A DNA stretch of 64,000 bases from UBA1046 sp012511325. GTDB lineage: Bacteria; Bacillota; Clostridia; Saccharofermentanales; DTU023. Shown here piece by piece: positions 44,835 through 53,870 of the stretch. The position numbers and the translations under genes were made by a program. The DNA is taken from positions 1,302,001-1,366,000 of the forward strand of contig JBMNJZ010000001.1 in the NCBI GenBank assembly GCA_050951925.1, written 5' to 3'. The notes under the pieces are model-generated. The model had not been told where the DNA came from, ran no database searches, and saw only the letters and a list, made by a program, of their open reading frames with translations. Position 1 is the first letter of the stretch; every line of letters begins with the position of its first letter.

Positions 44835-45857
44835 TTAAATGCCACCCCCTAATCTAATGCGCGGATCCAGGTATGAAACAATAATATCAACAATGATATT
44901 GATCATGACAAACATTAGACCGAAGAGTATTATCACAGCAGAAATAGCGTTTAGGTCTTTCCCCATCATTGCGTTCATACCGTATCGAGAAATGCCAGGC
45001 CATGTGAAAATTACTTCAACTAGAAAAGCATTCGTCATAAGAGACGCTATATCCATACCCATTACAGATACAGCTGGTATCATTGAAGGTTTTAACAAAT
45101 ACTTAAAAAAAACTATTTTCTGGGGTACACCATATCCAGTGACAGCAGTAACATAATCTTTGTTCATATTATCACTGATTGCTGTGCGAATGATGCGAGC
45201 TTCCTGAAATATTCCTGCAATTGCTAGGGAAACAGCAGGTAAAAACAAGTGTAACAAAGCATTCCATGCAGTTGAAAAATCCCGTGCAAGCAAAGAATCA
45301 AAAACATACATACCCGTAATACGAGGTGGGGCACTATAGCCATAACTCAACCGACCAATAACAGGTATCACTTTCCAATAATATCCAAACACAAGTAACA
45401 AAAGAACCGCCATGATAAATGCTGGAATTGCAATCCCTGTGTATGATAAAACCCGTATTATCGTGTCAGGCCATCGATTACGGTATCTTGCAGAAAGCGA
45501 ACCGAAGAGGATAGAAAATGAAATCATTAACAATGCTGATAACAATACTAGTTCTAAAGTAGCAGGTAAGAAATCCTTTATATCCTCAATTACATTTCGT
45601 TTTGTTGTAATAGAAGTGCCAAAATCTCCTTGCAAAACGCCATTTAACCAATATCCATACTGTTTTACCATAGGATCATCCAAATGCATGCTCTTTCTAG
45701 CTAGTTGATATGCCTCATCACTTGCCGTTGATCCAACTGACAAACGTGCAGGATCACCAGGAACAACGCGGGCAATAATAAAGATTACAATTGATAAGCC
45801 TAACAGAACAAAGACACCGAGAAATATTCTCCTTCCTATATACTTTAGCAATGACAT
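44835..45857 (-). CDS. Oligopeptide ABC transporter permease (OppB-type)
   Basis: About 340 residues beginning MSLLKYIGRRIFLGVFVLLG, the normal OppB/DppB start, with six membrane helices and the coupling loop ending near YGVPQKIVFFKYLLKPSM. ATG 45857 has GGGAGGTG upstream; an ATG 20 codons earlier is less likely. It lies 120 bp after the binding-protein gene and abuts oppC. Confidence 0.93.
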   Translation of the reverse strand: MSLLKYIGRRIFLGVFVLLGLSIVIFIIARVVPGDPARLSVGSTASDEAYQLARKSMHLDDPMVKQYGYWLNGVLQGDFGTSITTKRNVIEDIKDFLPATLELVLLSALLMISFSILFGSLSARYRNRWPDTIIRVLSYTGIAIPAFIMAVLLLLVFGYYWKVIPVIGRLSYGYSAPPRITGMYVFDSLLARDFSTAWNALLHLFLPAVSLAIAGIFQEARIIRTAISDNMNKDYVTAVTGYGVPQKIVFFKYLLKPSMIPAVSVMGMDIASLMTNAFLVEVIFTWPGISRYGMNAMMGKDLNAISAVIILFGLMFVMINIIVDIIVSYLDPRIRLGGGI

Positions 45858-45977
45858 CTCATCAGCACCTCCCCCAAGAAAGTTCAGAGAGGGACTACGG
45901 CTCCTGTCAGATGTCAAAAAAATAGTCTGATAGAGCCATAGTCCCTTTAATAGAGTTATTATTTCAATAATCTCTCA

Positions 45978-47657
45978 TCATTTGCCGTAAACTTTGAAAT
46001 CACGGAATACCTGGTTATAGCCCATTACAACGCTGACAGATAAGCCATTTTTGGCAGCTTCTGCCGCAGGATAGTATATCTTTCCCGAAACATAGGCAAA
46101 CTGAGGCCATTCTTCAAATGCATTAATCGTATAACAATTATCCTGAATGTATGATTGTATCTCTTTGTATTTAGAGAACCGATCATTTTGGTCTAAAATC
46201 CTTAATGATTCCTCAATCATAATATCTAGCTCTTTATCTGACATCCATTCCGCCTGCATCCACGTGCCATTCATTTTTGTGTGGAAACGATTAAAAAGCA
46301 TAGCCCCTGCTTCTGGATAATCTAAAGCTACCATTGTTATTGAAAGATGAGCAGTAGTATCTGGAGAAGAAACATTTTCTATAAATGAAGTCCAAGGAAT
46401 TTCTTCAACAATAATTGTCAGACCCAATGGGGCAGCAGTAGACTGAAGCATTAAAGAAATTTTTTGTTCTAACGGAACCTCGCTAGGACTTTGAATTGTA
46501 ATTGGATACTTGTCAAATTGGCCATAGTACTTTGATTTTTTCAGTTCTTCTTCTGCCTTTTCAAGATTATAATCATACTGTTCAAGCTGGTCAGTATACC
46601 CGCCAACAACACTTGGGACACAAGAATACGGTACTTTACTTCCTACTATGATAGATTCACAAATTGTGTAATCGTCAAGCATGTATGCAAGTGCTTTTCT
46701 AATATGTATGTCATCCATAGGAGCTTTTGTAAGATTAGGCATCAGATAACCACATGAACCTGACGGCATCGCAACAACTTCAACGCCTTCAAGTGTTGAA
46801 AGATAATCCAATGTTTCTGGATTCTGGAAGTTGTCGGTAATTTCTAATTCATTATTTGACATCAAAGTACGAATCGTAGAAGCTTCAGTCCCAGAAATTA
46901 TCTCAGCAATTTTTGGTGCCTCTTCATCCCACTCCAACCAATAACCTGGATACTGCTCAAGGATTAGTCGATCAGTTAGCTTCATTTCTTTTACAGTATA
47001 TGCTCCACTACCTGCGTCATTAGTCAATAAATATTTGGTGCCATAATCTTTATATTCACCATAATCACCTTCAGCAAGATTGGACATGATCAAGTCTTCA
47101 TTAAGGACGTAAACTCGACATAACGAATAGAGTATAGGAGCAAAAGCACTTTTCATATAGATTTTTACGGTATGTTCATCTTCAGCCTCTGCACGCTCAA
47201 TATATGGTGATAGCAAGTAAGAATAACCTTGTCCGATAGTAAGAAAACGCTCCAAGCTAAATACAAAGTCACTAGCAGTTAATGGAGTACCATCATGGAA
47301 CGTAACATCTTCACGTAATTTGAAAGTCCATTCTAGCCCATCGGCTGAGTGCTCCCAAGTTTTGGCCAGCTGTGGCACAATTTCATTATTTAAATTAATT
47401 GATACTAATGCGTCATATAGGTTTACATAAGCAATTGAACAACTAAGATCAGAGCCTTTTGCCGGGTCAATATCCGGAACTCTTGATTGAGTAATACGGA
47501 TAATACTATCTGAAGAGTCAGAAACTATCTCTTCTGTACTCTTAGTTTGGTTGTCTTGTTTAACATCGGTAGACGAATCTTTGCTACATCCTATTGTAGA
47601 TATTGCAACAATTATCAGAACAAGAAACAAAGCAATAGAAGATAATGTTTTTTTCAT
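45978..47657 (-). CDS. Peptide/solute-binding lipoprotein (OppA-type, SBP family 5)
   Basis: 559 residues. A lipoprotein signal ends at Cys24 (STIGC), followed by a Ser/Thr/Asp-rich linker and a family 5 binding domain (EWTFKLREDVTFHDGTPLTA is its signature region near 110). It captures a peptide or similar solute outside the membrane for the OppBCDF-type importer. GGAGGG precedes the ATG. First gene of the transporter set, upstream of oppB. The ligand cannot be predicted from sequence alone. Confidence 0.93.
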   Translation of the reverse strand: MKKTLSSIALFLVLIIVAISTIGCSKDSSTDVKQDNQTKSTEEIVSDSSDSIIRITQSRVPDIDPAKGSDLSCSIAYVNLYDALVSINLNNEIVPQLAKTWEHSADGLEWTFKLREDVTFHDGTPLTASDFVFSLERFLTIGQGYSYLLSPYIERAEAEDEHTVKIYMKSAFAPILYSLCRVYVLNEDLIMSNLAEGDYGEYKDYGTKYLLTNDAGSGAYTVKEMKLTDRLILEQYPGYWLEWDEEAPKIAEIISGTEASTIRTLMSNNELEITDNFQNPETLDYLSTLEGVEVVAMPSGSCGYLMPNLTKAPMDDIHIRKALAYMLDDYTICESIIVGSKVPYSCVPSVVGGYTDQLEQYDYNLEKAEEELKKSKYYGQFDKYPITIQSPSEVPLEQKISLMLQSTAAPLGLTIIVEEIPWTSFIENVSSPDTTAHLSITMVALDYPEAGAMLFNRFHTKMNGTWMQAEWMSDKELDIMIEESLRILDQNDRFSKYKEIQSYIQDNCYTINAFEEWPQFAYVSGKIYYPAAEAAKNGLSVSVVMGYNQVFRDFKVYGK

Positions 47658-47974
47658 AATGAATACCCTCCTGTACGTTAACCATTTAAGGCAGCAATCC
47701 TAAAACAAACCTATATACTGAGATTGATTTAATAATAGTGCACCCCAGCAAGTCTTAAACATTTGTAAATGGCAAGTTAACTTCCACAGTCATTTGATGA
47801 CAATTCAAAGTTTCGTTTCAATCATATTCTTCATGAAGCAACGAATCATTAACCGTCCATCAGCCGTTAATTCAGAATGAAGATAATGTCTAATGATAAT
47901 GAAAATAAAATGTTTGATACAGATAATCCTTTATCCTTGCATTTCACCCCATCACTACTAAATTAAATTAACTA
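47658..47974. other. Intergenic region between the M29-like copy 2 and oppA
   Basis: About 320 bp, AT-rich, upstream of oppA on the minus strand and so the likely place of a separate transporter promoter. No clear -35/-10 pair, RNA or terminator was found. Confidence 0.35.
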
Positions 47975-49027
47975 TTACTTTCCAAGTTTTCTTGCCATCT
48001 CCACAGTTTCGGCATCTGGCCCAACTATTTCTCCGTCTTTGAATAACAACTCCCCGTCTAAATACACGGTCGAATTAAGACAAACACCATCTGTATGGCT
48101 AGCAGCAGGAATTCCTTCAGGAATATCGGGGATAGTTAAAACTGCACCAATATTACCAAAGCCCCATTCACTACATCCCCATATTCTTTCGTCCTCACAA
48201 ATATTGCCGCTCAATTCTGCAAATGGGCCTAGTCCATAACTAGCGTGGGCAACATTGTACATATTAGGATCATTAAAACTTTTCAACCATGATTCTAATT
48301 GCTTCGCAGATGCGCCACCTTCAATTTTTACAACTTTACCTTTTTCTACATACATCTTAATTGGCTGATCCAGTGGCCCGTTAACTGCAGGAGACATGAT
48401 GCCATCTACAACGATAACTCCATTAATAGTTTCAAAATTAGGCGCCCAGCCGATTTGTCCTGGCAACATCCGTACTTCTCCCTTATTGACAATGCCGTCA
48501 GCAACTCCCAACTCTCGACCGGGCATATTTTCAAATTCAATATCCATCCCTGCAGGAGTTGTAATACGCATATGTTTGGTCTTCTCTGTTAATGAAGCAA
48601 CTTTACGGATAAAACGACCTAATAATGGAATGTCAACTTTTCCAATGTTTCGAATCATCATACCTGGGGTAGCTTCCACAAGACACATATAACGCAGATC
48701 TTTATTTTCTGAAATAACGCGGTCAAAAACAGTAGAATAGAATATCCACTGACCGTTATATTCGACCCATACATCAACCTCATTAAGGATTCCTACCAAA
48801 GCCTCAATTGGCAAATCCGGGTCACCTGCTTTCCCACTACCTCGTGCAGCCGGAGTCTTTATTACCACTGGCTTAGCACCTAAAATAACTGCCGCTTGAG
48901 CAGTTGCATCAGTAACTTCCATAGTAACTTCTGTGTCAACGGTAATCGCAACCACTTCTCCGGGCTGCACATTAAAACAATCGCGCAGCAACTTCAAACA
49001 AGCATTAACAAGCTCCATTTCGTACAT
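47975..49027 (-). CDS. M29-like (aminopeptidase T / NicX-related) metalloprotein, copy 2
   Basis: 350 residues, same length as copy 1 and alignable without gaps over most of its length (VNACLKLLRDCFNVQPGE, EDERIWGCSEWGFG, ASHTDGVCLNSTVYLDG). The predicted Glu/Glu/His/Asp metal ligands are retained, so both copies may be active. Differences concentrate around residues 115-130 and 205-225, which might change substrate preference. AGGAGG precedes the ATG. First minus-strand gene of the unit, 317 bp upstream of oppA and facing away from the PucR-type regulator. Confidence 0.75.
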   Translation of the reverse strand: MYEMELVNACLKLLRDCFNVQPGEVVAITVDTEVTMEVTDATAQAAVILGAKPVVIKTPAARGSGKAGDPDLPIEALVGILNEVDVWVEYNGQWIFYSTVFDRVISENKDLRYMCLVEATPGMMIRNIGKVDIPLLGRFIRKVASLTEKTKHMRITTPAGMDIEFENMPGRELGVADGIVNKGEVRMLPGQIGWAPNFETINGVIVVDGIMSPAVNGPLDQPIKMYVEKGKVVKIEGGASAKQLESWLKSFNDPNMYNVAHASYGLGPFAELSGNICEDERIWGCSEWGFGNIGAVLTIPDIPEGIPAASHTDGVCLNSTVYLDGELLFKDGEIVGPDAETVEMARKLGK

Positions 49028-49898
49028 AGTGTTTACCTCCTAGAATAATTATTTCGCATTTGCTAACAGATTATTGAACGAAAGCAACCTGCGATAAAAT
49101 CAGCATGTAGTATTAGTTGTTATCATTATTTACCTTGAGGTAGTTTTTCATGAAGAAGAATGGTAACTTACCTCTTGTTGCAATTCACGACCAAATTGGA
49201 TGTTGGTACAAAGCATCTGTTCCGTCTGTCAAAGAGAGCTCGCCTACAAATACAAAACTGTGAAACGCCTCGTGAATTATCTGGCATTAGCATCGGAACG
49301 AACAATCAAAACAACAGATCTCATCAGAGATGACGGAAATAATGTGGACAAGTCGCTACGTTTCTGCAATTCCAGAGAGAACTTAGAAAAATTCTTGATC
49401 ATCTTGGCTGTACGCCTACCGTAGCAAGAAGAAGTTTGTATTGGTATTGAAGTAACTGGTCATTACTGACTAGCTCTTTATTAGTTTCTTATGGAGACTA
49501 GAGTTTGTGTTTTACTACATCTATGAGGCGCTTTTCGTTTGTTGTTTTCGTCCAATATTCTATTTTCAAGTTGCATTTTGCCTTTTTCAGGCGATCAACC
49601 TACTATCAATTCTGTTTTGTCTTGTAGTGACTCTTGTCTATTAATAGCAGGTCTCCTTGTCACCATACATTTTGTCATTTTGTTAATAATGTATGCTCTT
49701 AATATGATAATATTCGCAACAAGAAGCGATATATATGTTATTTGCGTACATTTATTTTTACGATTTTTGTCCATTGCTAACATTGAATCACTAATCGATT
49801 TATTTTATACTAAGAGAGGTGTGCATCCCTTTTTCTACCTATTAATTGTGCTAATATAATAATTAGCTGCGAGTATATATCATTAGGTATATTTACGT
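49028..49898. other. Large intergenic region upstream of the PucR-type regulator
   Basis: About 870 bp of AT-rich DNA between divergent genes. It probably holds promoters for the M29-like copy 2 and for the regulator. Short frames exist (49200-49424, 74 codons; 49539-49859, 106 codons) but neither has a good Shine-Dalgarno site or a recognisable family; broken frames around 49150-49440 may be a decayed gene. Confidence 0.4.
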
Positions 49899-51584
49899 AT
49901 GGAAACACTATTAACTGTTCGGGATGCAATACAACTTCTTCAGAATTACGGTGTAAAACTGGAAAATGATAATGAGGGTTTAAGTAACCCTATACGCAGT
50001 ATTACCTTTTTTATTGATGAAAATCCAGACCCTAGCCTATTAATGGGAAGTGAATTAGTCATCATTCCTCATGGTCAAATTGACCTTGGCAATGACAATA
50101 AGGTTATAGCTTTTATAGAGGAGTCAGCAAATTACGGAGTATCTGCATTATTATTCTACTATGATGTCGGTACCAATCTAAACTTATCCTCCACAGCTTT
50201 TAAACTTTCAAATGAATTAAAAATGCCCATTATCTCTGTTGATAAGAGCGTTGCATACTCAACGATAGCTTTAGAAATTTATTCGGCCATTTTCAACCAT
50301 GATTTTGATTGGTCCAATTATTCTCGGTTAATAGAGGAGTTCTCAAGCATAATGTTATTATCCGAAGCATCATTTGATATGATCGTTGCAACGCTAGCAA
50401 AGATTACTCAACAAGATGTAATCGTTCTTGACAGATACGGATTTGTAATGTGCAATTATTTTGTTAGCGAGAATCATTTTCTATTGAGAAATCCTGAGAT
50501 ACTAACTTTGTTTTCTGAAATGACAACAATATTATTTAATGATTCAGCAGAAAAATTGGTCTATAAAAAAATAACAATAGATTATAAATGTTATTTGTGC
50601 ACTCTTTGTCGTACGAAATTCTTTAATTTTTTGTATTATTTTGTGCTAATTAGTGATAGTTTCGATACAAACATTAATGCCCAATTTATAAAAACAGCTT
50701 TATTCCAAGCAAGCCGTTCGTTAGCTTTGGTAGAGCTCAAAAGCATCGATAATTCCCGAATAAAAGAAGCTGAGCTATCTGATTTTTATGGTACTTTATT
50801 TAGTAACGCTACAATATCGGAAAATCAGTTAATAATTAAAGCCGCGAATTGTGGTATCGAGATTAATGCTCAGCATCAAGCAATAATAATTGAACTAGTT
50901 GCATGCGAAGGATATGGAAAACTATTCTTAAAAAATTCGAACTATTCGAATATAAAAGGAACACTTACGCGCATGATAGAACTAAGCTTAAGTGATTGTT
51001 ATAAAACTGTATTTGTTATGGCAATAGAAGATGGATTCGCTGTCTTTGCTCAGCTTTATAATCATTTATTAGAAGATCAAAATAGAGAACTACTGAATAA
51101 AACTTTAGATAGCCTTCGGAAAACTTTGAAATCTTGGCAACATATTTCAGAAATCTACATCGGCGTTGGGATGAAACAAGATTCACTTATTATGTTGCGG
51201 GACAGTTTATCACAAGCAAATGAAGCCATCAAATTAGGACAAAAAATATCATTCCCTGGAAATATTTATTATTATGGAGAATTGGGAATATATTCCCTAT
51301 TATCAGCTAGTACTATGGGACAAATAAAACAGATTTGTTACAATGAATTAACAAAATTTAATCAATTGCTAGGTAGTGATGCAGACAGTATTCTTGAAAC
51401 ACTTGAAACCTTTTTAGACACTAATTGCAGCTACAAAGATACTGCAATTGTCATGAATATCCACACCAACACTGTCAGGTATCGTATTTCTAAAGTTAGG
51501 GAAATATTAAACATTTTAACGGACGATTGTACAGATGAACTGCTTAGAGTTCACATTATTTTAAAAATGCGGCACTTATTATAA
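49899..51584 (+). CDS. PucR/CdaR-family transcriptional regulator
   Basis: 561 residues. The N-terminal region (about 1-125) follows the PucR-type sensory domain (TVRDAIQLLQNYGVKLEND, VSALLFYYDVGT), the middle is GGDEF-like/unknown, and the C-terminal ~60 residues hold the PucR helix-turn-helix: YKDTAIVMNIHTNTVRYR (about 514-531). Known members respond to purine, sugar-acid or amino-acid catabolites. Its position, divergent from the M29-like/Opp/racemase unit, makes it the likely regulator of that unit. Only a weak AGG-type site precedes the ATG. Confidence 0.85.
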   Translation: METLLTVRDAIQLLQNYGVKLENDNEGLSNPIRSITFFIDENPDPSLLMGSELVIIPHGQIDLGNDNKVIAFIEESANYGVSALLFYYDVGTNLNLSSTAFKLSNELKMPIISVDKSVAYSTIALEIYSAIFNHDFDWSNYSRLIEEFSSIMLLSEASFDMIVATLAKITQQDVIVLDRYGFVMCNYFVSENHFLLRNPEILTLFSEMTTILFNDSAEKLVYKKITIDYKCYLCTLCRTKFFNFLYYFVLISDSFDTNINAQFIKTALFQASRSLALVELKSIDNSRIKEAELSDFYGTLFSNATISENQLIIKAANCGIEINAQHQAIIIELVACEGYGKLFLKNSNYSNIKGTLTRMIELSLSDCYKTVFVMAIEDGFAVFAQLYNHLLEDQNRELLNKTLDSLRKTLKSWQHISEIYIGVGMKQDSLIMLRDSLSQANEAIKLGQKISFPGNIYYYGELGIYSLLSASTMGQIKQICYNELTKFNQLLGSDADSILETLETFLDTNCSYKDTAIVMNIHTNTVRYRISKVREILNILTDDCTDELLRVHIILKMRHLL

Positions 51585-51631
51585 TAAATACCGCATTACA
51601 ATTAAATTAATTTTTGTCTTTTCAATCGTTC

Positions 51632-52516
51632 TCAATCGTTTTCATTTAGCCAGTCCCTAATTATTTTTATATATTTTTCTTCTTCTTGAAGAAACGACAT
51701 GTGCTGACTATGAGCAAATAATTCCCATCTAGCATTTGGAATACTGTCAAACATTAACTTATTAATTAAAGGTGTTGATTCGTCACCAATGCCCGAGGTA
51801 ATTAAAGTGGGAACGTTGATACTATGCAACTTATCACGGTATTCAAAATCTTTTAATGTGCCTGTTGGTTTATATTCACTGGGTCCCCATGCTGTCTCAT
51901 AAGATTGTGTCCCGAAGTTCTTTTTTCTGGTAAAACATTCTGGCAGGGTAATTGAACTAAGGTCAAAACAGTAGCGAGACATATAAGAATCAATCGCTTC
52001 TAAATAATGTGGATCTTCATAGTTGCCAGTCTTTTCAGCTTCAATCAAGGCATTTTGTTCTTCCTCTGGCATCAAGCGAATAAGACGCCTTCCTTCTCGT
52101 TCCCACATGGAAGATGAAGGGAGAGTAGAGGCGAGAATAATGCTAGCTATACCTTTAGGATTTTCATCACACATATACTGAATGGCTAACATTCCACCCC
52201 AAGACTGACCTAAAAGATGAATGTTTGTTAGTTGCAAATGGTCGCGTATGGCAATTAGTTCATCAAGCCAAGTACGTGCAGTCCATAATTCTGGTTTATC
52301 AGGTATGGACGAATTCCCACAACCAATTTGATCGTACATGACTATTGCTCTGCCGTCTTCAGCCAAACAGTCAAAAATTTCAAAATAATTATGAGTTGAG
52401 CCTGGACCACCATGCAACAAGACTAACGGTTTCTTATTGTTGTTGATTTCGCCAACGATGCGATAATAAGTTCGATATTCGCCAAAAGGCAAATAGTCTT
52501 CAATAATTCTTTGCAT
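51632..52516 (-). CDS. Proline iminopeptidase-like alpha/beta hydrolase
   Basis: 294 residues of peptidase family S33. HGGPG at 35-39 forms the oxyanion hole, the nucleophile is Ser105 in GQSWGGML, the Asp is in SGIGDESTP near 245 and the His in AHSQHMSF near 271. Family members release N-terminal proline or other residues from short peptides; several bacterial members act on D-amino-acid or amide substrates, so the exact substrate is open. AGGAGG precedes the ATG. Convergent with the PucR-type gene and close to the peptide importer, fitting intracellular peptide breakdown. Confidence 0.88.
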   Translation of the reverse strand: MQRIIEDYLPFGEYRTYYRIVGEINNNKKPLVLLHGGPGSTHNYFEIFDCLAEDGRAIVMYDQIGCGNSSIPDKPELWTARTWLDELIAIRDHLQLTNIHLLGQSWGGMLAIQYMCDENPKGIASIILASTLPSSSMWEREGRRLIRLMPEEEQNALIEAEKTGNYEDPHYLEAIDSYMSRYCFDLSSITLPECFTRKKNFGTQSYETAWGPSEYKPTGTLKDFEYRDKLHSINVPTLITSGIGDESTPLINKLMFDSIPNARWELFAHSQHMSFLQEEEKYIKIIRDWLNEND

Positions 52517-52819
52517 TATAAACCTCCTGTATTTTTATGTGATACAGGGGAGAAAAGCAAAGTATGTGTTAAGATTATCTGTATCAATTGAAATTATATG
52601 ATAAGTGTACTATTATTACAAGGGGTCCGCCATACACTATATATTTCATTCCGCAAGGAAATTGAGATTTGGCCAGTTGATGGCGTGTACCATAAATATG
52701 GATATCACGTTTTCACTTGCAAGCAAATGTACAGCAATTGCCTAGATCTTTCTTTTTGACCTATTAGTTTTACTAATAACTGAAATATCTTTTGAAGTAG
52801 CTACATTAATAATAAAACT
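52517..52819. other. Intergenic region between the S33 hydrolase and SagB-type genes
   Basis: About 300 bp of AT-rich DNA upstream of the hydrolase gene. I see no gene, RNA or strong hairpin in it. Confidence 0.35.
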
Positions 52820-53572
52820 TTATAGTTGTTTCCCAACGGGAGCCATATAAAAGACAAACTCTTCTTTACCATCCAATTGGAGTAGTTCATCAGCTTTTGA
52901 TTGGACAAAAGCTCCTATGGCACAAGTTCCACAGCCAATAGCCTCACAGGCTAAATATAAATTTTGACAGACGTGACCAGCATCGATGGCAATTAATCTC
53001 GCTGAAGACTCCATATAACGCCATTCCATACGATAAGGAATAGTCGTCCAGATAAAGGTGACAGCTGATTTTCCTACATAGTGATAATTCCTGCCTAACT
53101 CAACCATTTTTTCAGATAAATTAGACACAGAAAATTCAAAAACCAGGGCATGTTCTAATGGCAGATAGCGATAAATACCCTCTTTGAGTTCTTTAACATG
53201 AAATACAGCAAGATAAGTTTCAAAAGTATGGCTGTTCCCTGCGGATGCTACATTACGCAAAGTATAATTTTTAGTAGTTTTTCGCACACCTTGAGTAGCC
53301 CAAAGCAAAAAAGATAGTTCTGGCAAACTAAGTGCACAATTGCTATAGCGACGTCGACTTTTTCTATCCTTAATTATTGAAATTATATCTTCGTTCTTAA
53401 GGATATCCCGATTAATATCTGGCAAATGTATCAACTCTTGACAGGGCAGAGGAGCTTTCTGCACCGGTGGCATTGGAACATTCTTGTTCTCGTCACTTAG
53501 TGTCAGATCCATTTTTAACCAGGAATTTGTGGTCAAGAACTCCCTTAACTCTCGTATATCCTTTGTCGTCAC
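52820..53572 (-). CDS. SagB/ThcOx-type nitroreductase-family oxidoreductase
   Basis: 250 residues with an FMN-binding nitroreductase fold of the SagB type: SIIKDRKSRRRYS (about 65-77, FMN phosphate contacts), SLPELSFLLWATQG, and the C-terminal YLACEAIGCGTCAIGAFV. SagB enzymes oxidise azolines in TOMM peptide clusters, but no cyclodehydratase or precursor peptide lies nearby, so this is probably a stand-alone oxidoreductase. The start is GTG at 53572, with AAGGAG about 12 bases upstream. Preceded by two palindromic operator-like sites. Confidence 0.83.
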   Translation of the reverse strand: MTTKDIRELREFLTTNSWLKMDLTLSDENKNVPMPPVQKAPLPCQELIHLPDINRDILKNEDIISIIKDRKSRRRYSNCALSLPELSFLLWATQGVRKTTKNYTLRNVASAGNSHTFETYLAVFHVKELKEGIYRYLPLEHALVFEFSVSNLSEKMVELGRNYHYVGKSAVTFIWTTIPYRMEWRYMESSARLIAIDAGHVCQNLYLACEAIGCGTCAIGAFVQSKADELLQLDGKEEFVFYMAPVGKQL

Positions 53573-53649
53573 AATCTTTACTTCTCCTTATTATTAGTTA
53601 CAGTTGAAGCAAACCAAACTGCTATCCATATATTAATATAAATTCGCTT

Positions 53650-53684
53650 ACAATTTTATTGTGCGTAACTCACAATTATATTGT
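53650..53684. promoter_or_regulatory. Two ACAAT-N3-ATTGT palindromes, 22 bp apart
   Basis: ACAATTTTATTGT at 53650-53662 and ACAATTATATTGT at 53672-53684 are perfect palindromes outside the 3-bp centre; a GC follows each. The 22-bp spacing is about two helical turns, as for a dimeric repressor binding cooperatively. They lie in the divergent region between the SagB-type and ATP-grasp genes. Confidence 0.55.
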
Positions 53685-53870
53685 GCATAAGTTGGATAGC
53701 GAAGCTAAAGATAGATATGTTCTGTTGAGTTTTAAGTCTATCCCTTGTTTATAGGCTAAGTGTATAATGAATCATCCGTTGACTAACAAAGAAACCAGCG
53801 ATCATGAGCAAACGGACTTCGGTTCATTGAGAACAGTCATACAAAGATTATCACATTACTTGGAGGATTT

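Noticed and set aside
49539..49859. 106-codon hydrophobic frame upstream of the PucR-type gene
   Set aside because: AT-rich DNA gives hydrophobic frames by chance; no ribosome site and no known family such as AgrB.
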